Part shown: piece after piece, positions 45,146-58,713 of the stretch | Layout of the letters: each line of letters begins with the position of its first letter | Numbering within the stretch: the first letter of the stretch is position 1 | Assembly (NCBI GenBank): GCA_009760855.2 | Contig: WPIO01000044.1 | Location: 2,367,393-2,431,392, forward strand | Length of the DNA stretch: 64,000 nucleotides | Reading direction: 5' to 3' | DNA from: Cristatella mucedo | Taxonomy: Eukaryota; Bryozoa; Phylactolaemata; Cristatellidae | Notes under the pieces: model-generated | Databases searched by the model: none | What the model was told of the DNA's origin: nothing | What the model saw: the letters and a program-made list of their open reading frames with translations, nothing else | Program-made: the position numbers and the translations under genes

Positions 45146-45819
45146 TACCCTTAATGTAGGTGCTGCTAAGCCTGCTGGTGAAAGAACCAGGTAGCCTCTA
45201 AGGACCAAACCACTCTAAGATGAGAGATTGTGTCGAACTCACCAGTACGGCTGCAGTGGAGCAGGTAGTTGCTTCTGTCTATCAGGCCTTCTGGTATTAA
45301 TGTATGGGAACAGCAACAGTGGAGCCTGAAGCATAGCATCTGATGCTGAGGCTTGGCGACATGCCTCTCGTTTATCGAAGGTCTGCAGTGCCTGATGAAG
45401 TGTGATAGAAATCTGCTCTTTTTTCATCTATTTATAGTCCCTGGAAAATTGCTTGCTAGGAGCCCTGCTTCGAGCATCTAGTATTATTAGCTCTTTACCA
45501 GGCCTGTATACAAGACAAAATGGTAGTGAAGGCAGCTGGGCCTCATCATCTGCAAGTGTGGTGACACTTCTTCGTGCAAGTGGCTTTAGACAAAACCTGG
45601 GAATCATAGGAGCATTCGCAAGTATTCGGAGCTCAAAATGTGAGCAGAAATTTCCTCTGACATTTGAAGCTGATTTTGCTCACGATGGATTGCCTTATTC
45701 GGTGCCAAAGGGTCAATGCATTATCAAAGGTTTTCTGTGCCTGTCTTAGTAATGAAAGCTATACCTCTCGCCCAGTCGGTAGCCTTTATGACGTTGACCA
45801 GTTTGTCACCACCGACCGA
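45146..45819. other. Intronic stretch without recognised feature
   Basis: No exon or repeat family recognised; an open frame at 45453-45749 has no domain. Confidence 0.35.
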
Positions 45820-47335
45820 TAATAATTATAAAATACTATTAGGTTTTTTATAATGCCTTACGGAAACTTAATCTCTATCCAGGCACAACTTGCAATAAGA
45901 GAAGCTATAACCAAAGGTTAATGATATGCAAGGCATCATGCATAAACAAGCAAGAAAACGCACACGAGAATCATGCTTGGCCTAGCGTGCAAAAGTGCAC
46001 AAGAAGAATAGGAAGACACGAAACAAGAAGAAGACCACGAAACAGGGAGACACGGGGCTGCTGGTTAATATGACCCATGATTATTAGCATGCACTGAATC
46101 CTGCACATGTAAAGCAAAAAAACGTAGCTGATTCAACAGCCTCATTTGTATCGCGACAGAAGAGCCTTAACGGCTGTTACTACCACTTGCAGAGGGCGAT
46201 AAAGAATCGCTCAATGCAGGACTCGAATCCACACCCTGGGTCGTGAAGAGCAAGCACCTTATCTACTGGGCTGAGACCCAGAGGGCAAGCACTCAGTTAC
46301 CAGTAAAAAGCCAAGTTCATTGGAGGGGGCAGCCGAGCAAAGCAGGTACGTTTTTAGCTGAGACTTAAATTATGCAAAGTCAATGCAGGTGATGACAGAA
46401 GCCGAAAGCGAGTTCCCAACTTTCGGTGCGCACGAGCTGAAGGCCAGATCATTACAGATTTCAATTCAGTGCAAGGAGCAGCGAGATTACTAGAAACCGA
46501 GGAGCAGGTGGTGCAAGAGCACACCGGAGAAGCAGGAGGTCGGATAGGCAGGCTGGGCAAGCGTTTCAAACGAATTGTATGCCAGGATTTTGTGGTTGAG
46601 AATGATTGTGAAAGAGGGGAATAAGAGAGATTCGGTATAAGAGAGGGTTATTCCTTGATAAGGAGCCAGTGAAGCTAGGACAGAAGTGGAAGGATGTGGC
46701 AGCTATGTCGTTGTTATCAGACCAGACAAACTGCTGAGTTTATTACCAGTAGCAGACAATTTAGGGCACATACTGGGAGTCGCAAATAAAGAGAATTACA
46801 TTAATCTATAGTGAGACAAATGCATAAACTAGATTAGCTGTCATAATTTTGTCTATGAAGGCCATGATTTTGGTAATGGTCATCAGTTGAAAATAGGCCA
46901 AATTGCTAGTGGAGGCAATGTGCTCATTCAGTGACATCGTTTTGGAGCAGCAAGCCCAGATTACGAGTCGACTTCACTAGAGTTAGGCTAAGGATGAGGT
47001 CTTCCAACTTGAAGGTGACAGACACTAGCCGTGGACATAACTATTAAGTTAGTCTTATCGTCGTTAAGCTTCGGGAAGTTAGTAGCCATTCAAGTGGGAA
47101 TGTTGTCGATGAAAGCTTCAGGGGAATCGGATGCGGAATAAGGCTTCGAAGGATAGGTACAGCTGGGTGTCATCGCCATAGAAATGAAAGCTAAGATTGA
47201 GATTGGTATTGGCATCTGCCTGAGGAAGACTATAGATATTGAAAAGAAAGGTACTTAAGACCGAACCGCAAGGTTCTCCATACTCGAAGAGCTCGAAGGA
47301 TGACTGACAGCCAATTTCATCTAGACTCAATTACA
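45820..47335 (-). mobile_element. Third LINE group (CR1/L2-like), minus strand, hit by SINE-2
   Basis: Minus strand from 47330: SLDEIGCQSSFELFEYGEPC, LSFHFYGDDTQLYLSF (RT catalytic box, here YGDD), NIPTWMATNFPKLNDDKTNL, then eroded thumb and a C-terminus at 46354-46569 (DLAFSSCAPKVGNSLS-like when read across frames). The 3' end at 45820-46120 has GCCTGGATAGAGATTAAGTT and an AT-rich tail resembling the LINE-A end. A SINE-2 copy (46135-46282) splits it. Divergence from LINE-A suggests an older subfamily. Confidence 0.75.
46135..46282 (-). mobile_element. SINE-2 copy inside a LINE
   Basis: TAGCTGATTCAACAGCCTC, AGAAGAGCCTTAACGGCTG, GCAGGACTCGAATCCACACC (B box antisense), CCTTATCTACTGGGCTGAG (A box antisense). 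Nearly full length. Confidence 0.87.
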
Positions 47336-47555
47336 TCAAGACTTACCTCTAGGTGTTGAGTGGCTGCTCTAATCGGTCTCTGTATTTAAAGGTAACCGGA
47401 CTGAATGAGTTCTGTGCAGCATTATGCAACTTGATGGCCGATTCACCATGAAGCATCCGAAGTTTGTCGAATACATTGGGAAATTCATCTCTTGGATTAA
47501 ATGAGGCACCAGTCGGCAACGAAAACCTGCATTGCACGGTTAAATAAATAAATCC

Positions 47556-47718
47556 TAGCTGATTAAACAGCCTCTTTTTGTATAGCAACAGAAGAGTCTT
47601 TATGGCTATCACCACCGCTTGCAGTGGCGATAAAGAATCGCCCACCGAAGGAATCGAACCCATGACCTCGGGACCGGGGTCGTGAAAGCAACCGCCTTAC
47701 CTAGTGTGCCATCACGGT
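47556..47718 (-). mobile_element. SINE-2 copy
   Basis: TAGCTGATTAAACAGCCTC, AGAAGAGTCTTTATGGCTAT, GCTTGCAGTGGCGATAAAGA, GGAATCGAACCCATGACCTC, CTTACCTAGTGTGCCATCAC. One of the best-preserved copies. Confidence 0.88.
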
Positions 47719-49708
47719 TATTAATTATTCCTGACCCTCTCTCGGTCTAAGCAGACCAGCAGAGAAAGGTACATCTTCACTGAACTTCCGAAGTAAACTT
47801 TAGCACCTCTCGTCGCTGTTTGTTTATTAGGGGAAATGAGTCTAAGCAATAAACCTTCACACAGATTGGCATTGGTGCAACCGTCACGAAGACAGTGCAA
47901 CAATGAAGCACCACGAAGAAGTCACGTGACACCCGGTTACTTAGTCCCGTGTCTACCCGTGCCTTAAATTCATGGCCCATGACATTAAGTGTGACAATCT
48001 ATGTTGAGCCCACGTCGGTACCAGCCTAATGAAGAAGTGCTAGTGTGAGTCTTGCATGTGGCGTAGAGCTAAGTCGGTCGCGATTTCCCAGACTTTACAC
48101 AGGTAGACAAGAGGTGATTTTTTGTCGCACAGTTGCCGAAGATCTTACCGTTGGCAGGGACAAGTACAACATGTCGGCATCTACGCATCACGAACCGTCT
48201 TGGCGGCCTGGGACTGCGTTTGACTCATCAGTCCCTAGTGCAATATCAGTTAGCTAATGTGGCCAGAGGTGTGCTCTTTCGATTGAGATACTAAGCGGTC
48301 ACTTCCTGTGAGTGACAACAATTCTTTGGGGTTAGCTGTTGCTCAGACAAGAGTTTTTCCCAAATAGCACCAGAGAAGATTTTCATGACGATCGGGTAAT
48401 GACTTGGGCCTTGGGCAGCATAGTACTTGCAGGATTCGACTAGGCTGATCTACTAGATCTGAGTAGAATGCACCGAGCGGAACAGGAAACGATCGTAGGT
48501 CTCGTACTTCTAAATTAGGAAGTTCTCACTAAATTAGTACGAACGATATTCAGGTCGTCTTTATCGTTCTAGGCTATGCTCCAATCAAACGTCTTTAAAA
48601 TGTCTATGGCATCGTGGCCGTGAAAGTAGCAGAATTGGCACCTTTCCCGTGCCGTCCTTGTCGTTTCGGATTCTTTTGAGTAGGACTCCTGGTGGTCCAC
48701 GAGATCCTTCTGTCTTAGTCACGCTGGCGAAACATTCGTATGTACCTAGAAGGGGAAAGGCAAGTGCAGCTGATCTGCCTTTCATGAATCGTAAGATCAC
48801 AATGCATTTCCAGACACCTTATTACATTTTCAAGCTACCTGAAGCCCTCATGACAACTGTGTTATTCATATAGCAACTGCCATCATACAACCGACAGTCC
48901 TCTTCAGGCTGTTTCAAGGGGGCAGCTGACCACTGCCATCACTCCCCCCTAACACCCGGGTATGTGAATGTATTGGCGGATTTTAACGGTATTCTGTCGG
49001 CTTTTGGACAAACCCCCTGAATTCAAGAGAAATTGGTTGTGGTCAAGATGGTTATGAAGTTATCCAACCTGTTGGACCATCTGCCTTTAATTGCTAGAAG
49101 GGACCTAGAAAGATCAGCTGCTGAGACTTCCTCTATCAGGATCTGCTTCGGTTGCCGGGCTCAAGACAATCAGCTCGGACAACAGCCATCCTCCTGAGCC
49201 CTTCATAGATTGCTTCCACGTGGTCAAACATCCGGCTGCTGCCAATTCTTCATCGGCCAGAATTAGCATTGGCTGTGCGGCTGACTAACAATCCATTAAC
49301 CTTAGTGCCTAATTCTGTAGCTAGCTTTTGCAACGGTACAGTAGCCACATACTTTTTGGCACGTGAGAGTCCACAGCAGACATTTATGTGTATGCAGCTG
49401 GCGTCGGCCTATTGATGCATGCTCAAAAGTGCCGTTCGTTCCCTAAACAAGGAGCATTCAGGCTGAGACAGCCGTGGCAACTGCAGCTGCCTTGTATTGT
49501 TGCACGTCTGCACACATCTCTAGCACATACTCCCTCCCCTTCTATGATATTTATTTATATTTCCCGAATACTTAACTAACCTCAGATAGGACAGCCGAGC
49601 TTTGCACTCCATGCTGTCCATTACCTCCGTGAAAGAGAGGGGATAAAGAGAGAAAGAAGGGGAAATAAAGATCAGAAGAGAAGAAGGTAGAGAGATGAGG
49701 ATGAGCGA

Positions 49709-49710
<2 letters not shown>
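47719..49710. other. Intronic stretch without recognised feature
   Basis: About 2 kb of unique-looking sequence. Frames at 48045-48257 and 48649-48873 carry no recognisable domain and no splice context matching the F-box gene. Confidence 0.35.

Positions 49711-49780
<70 letters not shown>
49711..49780. repeat. (CA)n(GA)n compound microsatellite
   Basis: About 20 CA units pass directly into about 15 GA units, a clean compound junction at 49750/49751. Confidence 0.97.
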
Positions 49781-49784
<4 letters not shown>

Positions 49785-50021
49785 TGGAAAGAGAGATACA
49801 GAGAGATAAGTTCTGTAATTTTCACTACACTTCACATCGTGTTTGTGTAATATAACAAGCTAATGCGACCCCATTGATATCAGCTCTGCATGAGCAGATG
49901 CAGTGTTGTTAAAGAAAATAGATTATACCTTTGTGCTACGAACGTAGGTCTCGGGCTAAGAGTCAGCACAAATTGGGAGGACCTAAACCAGATTTTTCTT
50001 AGTGGGTTAAACTCTTAAGGG

Positions 50022-50598
50022 TACGTGTGGTTTGAGCACGTGTCACCTTTGCTGAAAGAGCTAGGATGGTTGCCGGTTGAGCAAAGGATACAGAGCAAAG
50101 TTCTTACGCTGACCCACAAGGCCCGCCACGGCTTCGCTCCTTCGTACCTAGCTGAACTGCTGCATCAGTTTCAGCCTCTTCGCGCCCTCAGGTCCTGTGT
50201 GGACAATAAATTAGCTGTCCCATTCCTCCGCTTAAAGACAGTTGGCGACAGAAGCTTTAGCTCTGCAGGTCCTAGACTGTGGAACTCGCTTGCACAATTC
50301 TTACGCAACGACATCTACTCTCCAACTGCCGACTATGGAACATCTTTTTCAGCGGTCCTGAACTGCTACTTCTATGCTACTCACTACCTCAACTGCTCTC
50401 CTAACTCTGCTATGCTTCCCACTTTCTCTTTGTTGCGTGAGACGAAGTCTGTTGGCTACCGAATGAGTACCGAAAGCCGCTTAGGCTGTGAGTGCGCTAT
50501 ACAAAACTCTCCTGCGTAACACCCACATGGTCTTTATGACTTTGTGGAGTTACACATGGTCTTTATGACTTTGTGGAGTTACTGACGGAGATACATGT
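50022..50598 (+). mobile_element. LINE-B C-terminus and 3' end (+)
   Basis: Frame 50025-50519: VSPLLKELGWLPVEQRIQSK, APSYLAELLHQFQPLRALRS, LKTVGDRSFSSAGPRLWNSL, NDIYSPTADYGTSFSAVL. The open frame runs to the family's terminal stop (CECAIQNSPA). The 3' UTR end carries a perfect 29-bp tandem (50524-50581). It ends about 380 bp before the exon at 50981. Confidence 0.92.
50524..50581 (+). repeat. 2 x 29-bp tandem duplication at LINE-B 3' end
   Basis: CACATGGTCTTTATGACTTT...GAGTTA occurs twice without difference; other LINE-B copies have it once. Confidence 0.97.
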
Positions 50599-50980
50599 AC
50601 ATGTTAAGGGTAGAAGGACACAATTGACCCTTATACTCTCGGGCTCTATATCCTTTAGAGTGTTCAGTACATTATAGATCCTGTTGGCGGTTCAGAACTA
50701 ATTTATTCATAATTCAAGTTCGATCCAGCGAATTCTTTATTCAGCAACTCGTGTTCTTATCAAAATTAGGCCATTACTAGTGCTAGACTTTCTAGCTAAA
50801 TTATTCAGTAAACCCTAAACCGTAGACTTCTATTAGGTACTTGCCTCGCGTGTGTGTGTCTCTCTTGCTCTGAGTTGCCCAGAGTCTGCTTATGAAGAAG
50901 CACTTCAACACTTAAACTTAACGGTACTGCTTAATGCACATTTGTTGCATTGCCACCTACCTTCCTTGATATCTCTGCAG

Positions 50981-51193
50981 AGCCTGTCACACTGTGAGCA
51001 AATCACGGACGAAGGCATACGACACCTGGGAGCAGGTGTCAGTGCAGTGGAGTGCCTGGCCGTGCTCGAGCTGGACAACTGTCCACTGGTGACCGATGCT
51101 GCCCTTGACCATTTGCATGGGTGTCATGCCTTACGAAGCATAGCCCTTTACGACTGCCAGCTTGTCACTCGGTCGGGCATTCGACGCCTTCGG
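50981..51193 (+). CDS. FBXL20: FBXL20-type gene, C-terminal LRR exon
   Basis: 213-nt phase 0-0 exon, acceptor tatctctgcag, donor gtacgt. SLSHCEQITDEGIRHLGAG, then VSAVECLAVLELDNCPLVTD, AALDHLHGCHALRSIALYDC, QLVTRSGIRRLR. This is the most conserved part: FBXL20 has SLSHCELITDDGIRHLGSG ... LEVIELDNCPLITDASLEHL ... IELYDCQQITRAGIKRLR. The residues before VLELDNC (VSAVECLA) replace the FBXL20 PCAHDRLE insert. Confidence 0.97.
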
Positions 51194-51336
51194 GTACGTT
51201 CCACTTCCTCCTCACGTGAACGTGAACGAGCGACCTTAAAATGTCATCCTCCATGCTAGCATCAGCAACAGCAGTAAATTGTATGACCAATATTTGATCG
51301 TTTCCTGAACAGGTAAAGATGTTTTATATTCTGTAG

Positions 51337-51444
51337 TCGTATCTTCCACACCTAGACGTCCATGCATTCTTCGCACCGGTCACACCACCAGCGCCGGCAA
51401 GTGACCGTCAGCGCCGATACTGCAGATGCTGTGCTATCGTCTGA
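51337..51444 (+). CDS. FBXL20: FBXL20-type gene, terminal exon with CaaX-like end
   Basis: Last coding exon, acceptor ttctgtag, stop TGA at 51442. SYLPHLDVHAFFAPVTPPAP, then ASDRQRRYCRCCAIV. FBXL20 ends ...VHAYFAPVTPPPSVGGSRQRFCRCCIIL, so the end is authentic. The last four residues, CAIV, fit a CaaX prenylation box; FBXL2 is known to be geranylgeranylated on its terminal CaaX, which places it on membranes. Prenylation here is inferred. Confidence 0.96.
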   Translation, partial: SYLPHLDVHAFFAPVTPPAPASDRQRRYCRCCAIV

Positions 51445-52559
51445 TAGCCACTCAAAGAACTTGGCCTATTGAAAGGGCAGGCGATGGTGCTTTGGCTATT
51501 GATGCTACTCTCGTCAATTACCTGCACTGCCGATCTCGTACTGGACACTTGTACTCTGATCATGACTGTGCAGCTACAAAGCACTTGTGCAACGAAGAAG
51601 GCTGACTGAAGTTATACTGTTGCAAGCAAGAATGTGATACTGTCAGTCTACAAGTACAATCTTCTCATTTTATTGCTTACTCGGTAGGGCTGCTGCAGTA
51701 GTTCGAGCTGCTGCAGCAGTAGCTGGGGCTGCCCAAGAGTAATACTTCCTGACCAGGTTGTGATGTCTGTCTGTTACTGGTAATCATTTATCAGCTGGAG
51801 CTTCTTAGGATTTGATTTGCTTACAGCAGCTGTCCTATGATGTACTTTTTTAAAGAGGCGATCCCACCAGACAAGTGACCCAGTCTTTAAGACTTGGACA
51901 TGTCTGTAGGAGTTTCTTAATGCTCAGGTTATGCATAATTTTTTGCCGAACCTGGTTATGATTTCATGAGCTGCATTTGCTAAAGATGTGACCATAAGCT
52001 GCCTCAGCTTGCTGGTGTGAGTACTGTTGCGACAGGCAGGCCAAACTAGTTGCTATGGTTCACTGGCAGCTTATTGGAAAGTCTGTCCTGAGATGCCGTA
52101 CAGCCTTAGTTATATTTTGCTTATGGCTTTGTGCATTAATGGTGTTCATGCTTCATGTTTTTCTGCTCCGATGGAGATGTTCATTCAAACTAGTAAATTC
52201 ACCAGTCAACATGTATAAACATAAATAAATATTCCTATATTGAACCTTCTTGTTAGGCAACGTAAAGTGCATATCTGCCTTCGGATGTAATTTGATTCCC
52301 ATACTCCACCCCACCAGCTCATATGTGAGATGGCATTGTTAGCCTGCTGTCCTCAGCTCACCCTAGCAGATATCAGCATTAGCAGCACTACTAGATTGCA
52401 GGCCTGTCACTCTTCTGTAGTAGAAAGTAGTGAAGCACTGCGTGGCTGTTTATAAGCCTCACACGTCGTTGTCCTCGGGTGTTTTGTTCTGTCAAGTCTT
52501 AATTCTGAACATTAAAGAAGCATGTAAGCCCTAAAAACTAAACCCTAAACCGAAAAGAT
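51445..52559 (+). other. FBXL20: Probable F-box gene 3' UTR and flank
   Basis: Non-coding sequence after the stop. A candidate polyadenylation signal AATAAA is at 52224-52229, giving a 3' UTR of about 0.8 kb. A CTGCAG-rich patch is at 51690-51735. Confidence 0.4.
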
Positions 52560-52562
52560 TAA

Positions 52563-54615
<2,053 letters not shown>

Positions 54616-54752
54616 TAGCTAATCAAATTGCTTCATATATGTAGCGGCAGAAGAGTCGCGGAGGCTGTCGCCCTGCTGGCAGTAGGTAACAAACAATTGC
54701 TTTCAATACAGCTCGAACCGACCACTCTAAGTTCGAGTACCTTACCCTTGGA
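54616..54752 (-). mobile_element. SINE-2 copy, diverged
   Basis: TAGCTAATCAAATTGCTTC, ATGTAGCGGCAGAAGAGTC, then a diverged body and a head that ends GTTCGAGTACCTTACCC. Confidence 0.6.
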
Positions 54753-55304
54753 AAATATAAATGTGGCTTGAATATTTAGTACGGTCTCAGAAGTAGTTTG
54801 GAATCCAACCCGAAACTAATAATAATAAGATTGGCTAACTCTCGATACGAACCAATACTGCGTCGGTATAGACAAAAATTGTATTAGTTGAAGAATTATC
54901 TGGCCAAGGGTAAGACCTGCAACAATTGCGGACCGAAAAACCACGTTTTGTCCAACTTTAGGAATCGCAGTAAGCGACCGAGTCAAAAAACAACATTCAC
55001 CCCATAGTCAGTAAGACTCTTTCTAATGTCCGGTCGATTCTGTACATAATACGTGCTACTGACGACTTGTGGTTTAATCTTAAATGTCACGAACCCTAAA
55101 TATTCAAGGCATGGATGAACGCTGGCATTACGTGCAGCTTTGATGTCTCTAGCTGTAATCTGCTGTCTCCACGATGATGCCCTAGAGCCAAATCACAGGC
55201 TCTGTCCTTACGCAGGCACGGGGCTATGAATATATCCTGTACTTATGCAAGGCATCGAAAAATGCTTTAAATCAGGCCAAATAGTAGGTACCGTCTCGTC
55301 TTGT
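54753..55304. other. Intergenic stretch without recognised feature
   Basis: No gene or repeat family recognised. Confidence 0.35.
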
Positions 55305-55378
55305 CTAGCATATCTAGAGTGCATAGAAAGAGATTTAGTAATCTCAGGGTGCTGTATATATAAATATTTAATAATATT
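55305..55378 (+). mobile_element. LINE-A terminal tail (+)
   Basis: TAGAGTGCATAGAAAGAGAT, TCTCAGGGTGCTGTATATA and an AT-rich tail: only the last 70 bp of LINE-A. Confidence 0.65.
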
Positions 55379-55906
55379 GTCTCGGCCCGGTCTCCCAAGT
55401 CTCAGATTGTCGAGAGTCGTTTAAACTATACGACGCTGCTTACGCCACCAACGGGCGTCCCATTAAATCCAAAAGAAATATATACTGTTGTATTTGACAC
55501 GCTTGAGAGGCTTCCCACTAAATAAACTATAAAGTTAAGCACGGGTGGATTTGTAGTAATTCAGCCTGCACTAAATTCTTTTAAATACAGGGGTCGCTTA
55601 GAGCGACTATTTAACACCTTGGTCAAGGAAGGCGTATTACTCGAGGCCGTGGAGTCTACCGACTGGGCATTTAAGCCAGGCATACAAGAAAGCTTTGTGC
55701 GTGCATTTACCCTAGGATTATGAACAAAGTGATTTATTGTGATGAATAATAGCTTCAAACGCAAGTAGGAGTTTTGCAATAGCGGGTTCAGAGTATTTTA
55801 GCAATTTTATGCCTAATTCAAGTTGCTAGAGATCACTCTAAAGCAACGCTGTTTGTTGAATACTTTTGCATGCTGTTTGATAACTTATCTACTCAGTGAG
55901 TTAGTG

Positions 55907-56055
55907 AGCCGTGATAACCCTCTAGGTAAGGTGGTTGCTTTTCATGACCGAAGCCGTGGGTTCGAATCTTGCTGTGGGTGATCCTTTATTGCCGCTGCAA
56001 TCGGTGGTGATAGCAGTATAGGCTCTTCTATCGCTATACAAAACTAGCTGTTAAA
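55907..56055 (+). mobile_element. SINE-2 copy (sense)
   Basis: GAGCCGTGATAACCCTCTAG (A box region), CGTGGGTTCGAATCTTGCTG (perfect GGTTCGAATC B box), GATCCTTTATTGCCGCTGC, GGTGGTGATAGCAGTATAGG, ATCGCTATACAAAACTAGCT. Confidence 0.87.
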
Positions 56056-56189
56056 TTGTACACTGTAGCCTAACGCCACCGTGGCTTAATTTTAGGGTGC
56101 ACAATAATTGCTTAGTTGAAAAGCGACTTTGTCTTCGAGCAAGAGGGTGCAACGGTTGTGGTAGGATCATAGGGAGGGCTTAGCACGAA

Positions 56190-56328
56190 CGAAGAGGCAT
56201 AAGAGCCGTACCGATCATTGCTTGCAACCGCATCACTGCTTGAAGTTGGAAATAAAGGATCGCACACTGCAGGATTTGAACCCGTGACCTCGGTTGTGAA
56301 GAGCAAGCACCTTACCTCATGGGCTCAA
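56190..56328 (-). mobile_element. SINE-2 copy
   Basis: GCTTGAAGTTGGAAATAAAG, GCAGGATTTGAACCCGTGAC, CTTACCTCATGGGCTCA in antisense; the tail portion is diverged. Confidence 0.75.
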
Positions 56329-56929
56329 TATAATAAATATATACACTAATCAGTCACACAACCTGGCACGTGCCATACTCGCAACCTTGAACCGTCTTAA
56401 GAATCCGACACCGTCGCTGAGGCGAATATACAGTAAATAATGACAAATCGTAATTGTAAATCGTAATAATAATAAATCACAACAAAAATGCAACTTAAAT
56501 CACAATGACAAATCTAAATCTGTCATTAGAATACAAATTTTTTAGGACATCCTCATCAAGATATTTTCAAAGAGAACTGGCAAAGAGCCTCAGGATCATC
56601 AGAGGCAGTAGGCAGAGTTGGTTATACAAAAGGTTAAGCAATAGCTTGAATTACATCTATGGCATACTTTTTTCCATGCCGAAATTGACCTTCTTCTTTT
56701 GCTACTATTTTAAAATCTTGCTATTTTGATAGACTTTCACACAATAGCTGTATCGTGTGAATGCATCATCTTCCGATGCGTGTGCCGTCCACAGAGCAGG
56801 CACCCGAATTCACACTCCGGCCGCCCTCGCGAATGTGCCGCCATATTGAGAGCCCTCAGGAGAAACACCCTGCAGCTGCATTCAAAAAATGTGCCGCACA
56901 CAGAGGCCACCTTTTAGGCAAGGCAACCA
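56329..56929. other. Intergenic stretch without recognised feature
   Basis: AT-rich start, then a moderately GC-rich stretch at 56760-56930 whose frame (PPSRMCRHIESPQEKHPAAA) I cannot assign; it directly abuts LINE-A sequence. Confidence 0.3.
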
Positions 56930-57525
56930 TCACGGAAAGCCACTCGGTAGGACCACTTCTCGCCGACCTGCACTGGCTACCAGTCAAGCAACGCATCGAC
57001 TTCGAGGTTTTGTCGCTCACTTTTAGGTCACTTCATTTTTTGGCTCCAGCCTATCTCTCAGATCTACTCCCCAACCAGGCCAAGCATCGCACCACCCGCT
57101 TTTCGGAATCCAACAGTCTACCAATACCTCGTACATACATCAAATCCTTGAGAGACCGTGCATTTAGTTCGTATGCTCCCAAAGCCTGGAACTCCCTCCC
57201 GACTTTCGTCACAACATCCCCTGACTTGACCACATTTAAAAAGAACTTTAAAAACACATCTATTTAGGACAGCATTTAATGGGTCCCTATGAATCGTCCT
57301 TCATGTGCTTATGCGTGCAGACACTGTGCATGCTGCCACCAACCACACTTGCATGCTGACCCTGTGCATGTCACCCATAACCATGTTATTCATGTTGTTT
57401 ATCGCGTATGATATTACTCACCATTCAATCGCGTTTCCCTTTGCAGCAAATGTAAAGCGCTTAGAAAGAGCTTAAGTTCTCTGAGGTCGCTTTATCAAGT
57501 GCATTTTTAATATTATTATTATTAT
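56930..57525 (+). mobile_element. LINE-A C-terminus with complete 3' end (+)
   Basis: Best LINE-A C-terminus: VGPLLADLHWLPVKQRIDFE, LAPAYLSDLLPNQAKHRTTR, FSSYAPKAWNSLPTFVTTSP, DLTTFKKNFKNTSI and stop, all in one frame. The 3' UTR contains three imperfect GCATGCTG / TAACCA units, then AAAGCGCTTAGAAAGAGCTT and an ATT-rich tail. It is truncated 5' of the thumb. Confidence 0.92.
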
Positions 57526-57539
57526 AGGACCTTGCTGCT

Positions 57540-58593
57540 GAATGGGGTGCTCTCGCTGACGCGCTACTTCCGGGTCGCCCCGCCTGCTAGCATGAATGTC
57601 CTTAAGCTGTGCCGCTTCGCGGTTTACCGCGAACGTGTAAATGGAACTTAATGGAAACGCGTGGCGCGTAGTGTCCGTACCAGTGGCGCGCCACTAGCAC
57701 TGGCGACGGCATTTTTTTCGGGGCGAGCGGTCGACCGTGAGTTCCAATGCGGAACTTACGCTTTAGTCACGGCGCCAGTACTAAAATTTCGGGCTGATAT
57801 TCCGCCGTAGCCGATTTACCTCCCACAACTATTGTCTTGTCTTAACGGCGGCGCCAATTTTAATTTCGCGTTCGCTCCAGCGGCTTGCGGTCGCCTCATC
57901 GGCTCCGCTCCGCTGATCGCCGTTCGGGGAGTGGAGCGGGATCTCCCACAGCGAAGCGGCAAATTAATAATAGCAGTTCTGTGTGAATACAGTTTGCTTA
58001 GAAATACGCTAATGGCAGAATCTACGTATCTCCATTTTTCGCTTGAAGTGGCTTATAAGACGAGTCGATTGCCGCCTGTTCCGACCAAGTCGATAAATTT
58101 CTTCGACCGCGTCGAAACTAGCGCGAAATGAAATGACCGCAGTGCGCACCGCGCCGTCGCCTTGCAGCTGCTCGCCGCAGCTACAGCGCTGCGTCTGAGT
58201 TCTATGGTGCCAGGGAATCCATCGGTCGCTGCGCATTAGCTTAGTTTCCACCAGGGGATAAGTGAAGAGACAGCGACGGCTGTAGGAAGCGAGCGATTGT
58301 GGCACCCACTGGCGGCCGTTGGGTATAATGTGCCAGTACCCCCCACCCCCCCTGCTAACAATGGCGCTCGATCCCTAGGATTACTGGTACCGACGGCCTT
58401 TCGGTCTCGCGCGAAGTCAGCAGCGCTGCAAGACGCAACGTCATGCGGCCAATCTGAACGAGGCTGGCTGTTCTGCGTCAGAGCTTCAGTATAACCCTCC
58501 CTCGGGTGCGCGAGCCGCGAGTACCGCGCACTGACGCGGTGGAGGTCCTTTGTCGTCACCGGCGAGCTATATCGCCCATCTGTAATTGAAGAT
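57540..58593 (+). promoter_or_regulatory. CpG-rich region, candidate promoter/5' UTR of the MMP gene
   Basis: About 1 kb visibly rich in CG dinucleotides and unlike the AT-rich surroundings. It contains short perfect palindromes, such as TTCGCGGT-TT-ACCGCGAA near 57624-57641 and GTGGCGCGCCAC near 57683. It runs into the signal-peptide exon at 58594. No convincing exon lies inside; a 99-codon frame at 57832 has no domain. The region could also serve as an island without methylation; a bidirectional role cannot be judged. Confidence 0.55.
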
Positions 58594-58713
58594 ATGCTAC
58601 GAAGCCGATCGCCTATCGCGAAAGCCCGACCTCCGAAGATCGCCGTCGGTTCTCGAGTCTCCTTACTGTTTTCGCTTCTTTTCGTACTCGCTGCCGGAGA
58701 TATACAGATCGCG
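58594..58713 (+). CDS. Matrix metalloproteinase, exon 1 (signal peptide)
   Basis: Forty codons from ATG to a GCG|gtaagg donor. MLRSRSPIAKARPPKIAVGS is a basic n-region; RVSLLFSLLFVLAAGD supplies the hydrophobic core and an AAGD-type cleavage region; IQIA ends the exon in phase 0. Exon 2 starts in phase 0 with RYLAKYSYLP, the usual start of an MMP propeptide helix, so the two join naturally. The exon lies at the 3' edge of the CpG-rich region, where a first exon is expected. The long basic n-region (about 20 residues) is unusual and could instead act as a signal anchor. No alternative first exon was found between 58714 and 62994. Confidence 0.72.

Noticed and set aside
57832-58131. 99-codon frame in the CpG-rich region as a first exon
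   Set aside because: No signal peptide or domain and no donor joining it in phase to the propeptide exon; the exon at 58594 explains the gene better.
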